22,924 nt of DNA. It comes from an uncultured Clostridia bacterium. GTDB lineage: Bacteria; Bacillota; Clostridia; Christensenellales; Borkfalkiaceae. Where the stretch lies: the NCBI GenBank assembly GCA_934247855.1, contig CAKQKA010000014.1, positions 1-22,924 on the forward strand. The letters run 5' to 3'. Both the position numbers and the translations under genes were made by a program. Shown here piece by piece: positions 22,794 to 22,924 of the stretch (positions within the stretch are counted from its first letter, which is position 1; each line of letters opens with the position of its first letter). The notes under the pieces were generated by a model. It ran no database searches. It saw only the letters and a list, made by a program, of their open reading frames with translations, and was not told the DNA's origin.

Positions 22794-22924
22794 ACAAACT
22801 TTCTGAATAGATCGATTATTTCATCGATCGCCTCCGTTTCGCCACGCTTTACGCTTTCTACAACGCAGCTTTTCATATGCTCTTCTAAAATGACTGCGGA
22901 AACGCTCTTGATAGACTTGTATAC
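22790..22924 (-). CDS. csoR: CsoR-type copper-sensing repressor, C-terminal part (cut by the window end)
   Basis: The last 44 codons are present; the start lies beyond the window. VILEEHMKSCVVE holds the His and Cys (H-x3-C) of the CsoR copper site, and the helical end DEIIDLFRKFV is typical of this DUF156 family. CsoR binds the promoter of its operon and lets go when Cu(I) binds. The TGA overlaps the copA ATG (ATGA), so the two are coupled. The first Cys ligand of the site is not in view, so a sensor for another thiol or metal signal cannot be excluded, but the copA partner favours copper. Confidence 0.88.
   Translation of the reverse strand, partial: VYKSIKSVSAVILEEHMKSCVVESVKRGETEAIDEIIDLFRKFV

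Overview
The window looks like chromosomal DNA of an uncultured, low-to-moderate GC Clostridia-type Firmicute. Most genes have strong GGAG-type ribosome sites. Several promoters fit the TTGACA-17-TATAAT consensus. The gene families present (DUF896/UPF0291, DUF378, HU, CsoR-CopA, an archaeal-type aspartyl-tRNA synthetase) fit this group. I can only place it by gene content, not to genus.

Layout. 1-838 is gene-poor, with two doubtful small ORFs and a terminator. 875-1081 encodes a DUF896 protein. 1134-4691 is a leftward unit: a degenerate PHP-fold protein, an overlapping protein that resembles an iron-alcohol-dehydrogenase/G1P-dehydrogenase fold without its metal ligands, and a NagD-like HAD phosphatase. 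HU (4988-5260), an M3-type metallopeptidase lipoprotein (5716-7398), a DUF378 membrane protein (7608-7826, minus) and an intact PHP phosphoesterase (8088-8774) follow. 8775-9348 is a repeat island.

9323-17321 is a defence island. A leftward operon carries two overlapping methyltransferase-like subunits, a two-TM membrane protein, a HEPN-like protein and a 973-residue GIY-YIG/helicase restriction protein. It diverges from a small XRE regulator across two palindromic operators, and the operon promoter appears leaderless. The 3' part of the second methyltransferase gene and the two accessory genes are much AT-richer than their flanks. The last 14 codons of the methyltransferase gene are duplicated after the two-TM gene, which suggests block replacement or cassette insertion. 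Beside it lies a HepT-MntA toxin-antitoxin pair. Its antitoxin carries its own HTH domain, and four to five copies of a TGCCA-N3-TGGCA site lie upstream at a 32-33 bp period.

The right end has aspS (17664-18998), then leftward dTDP-glucose 4,6-dehydratase, a copper ATPase with HMA domains at both ends, and the end of a csoR-type regulator. An in-frame ATG with a strong ribosome site inside the ATPase gene could release the C-terminal HMA domain as a free CopZ-like chaperone.

A recurring element unexplained by known genes is a roughly 23-bp motif, core TATAGGTCGATTATCGGC then ATATA. It occurs six times between genes and once in a near-match inside copA. In three places it forms the loop of a terminator between convergent genes.
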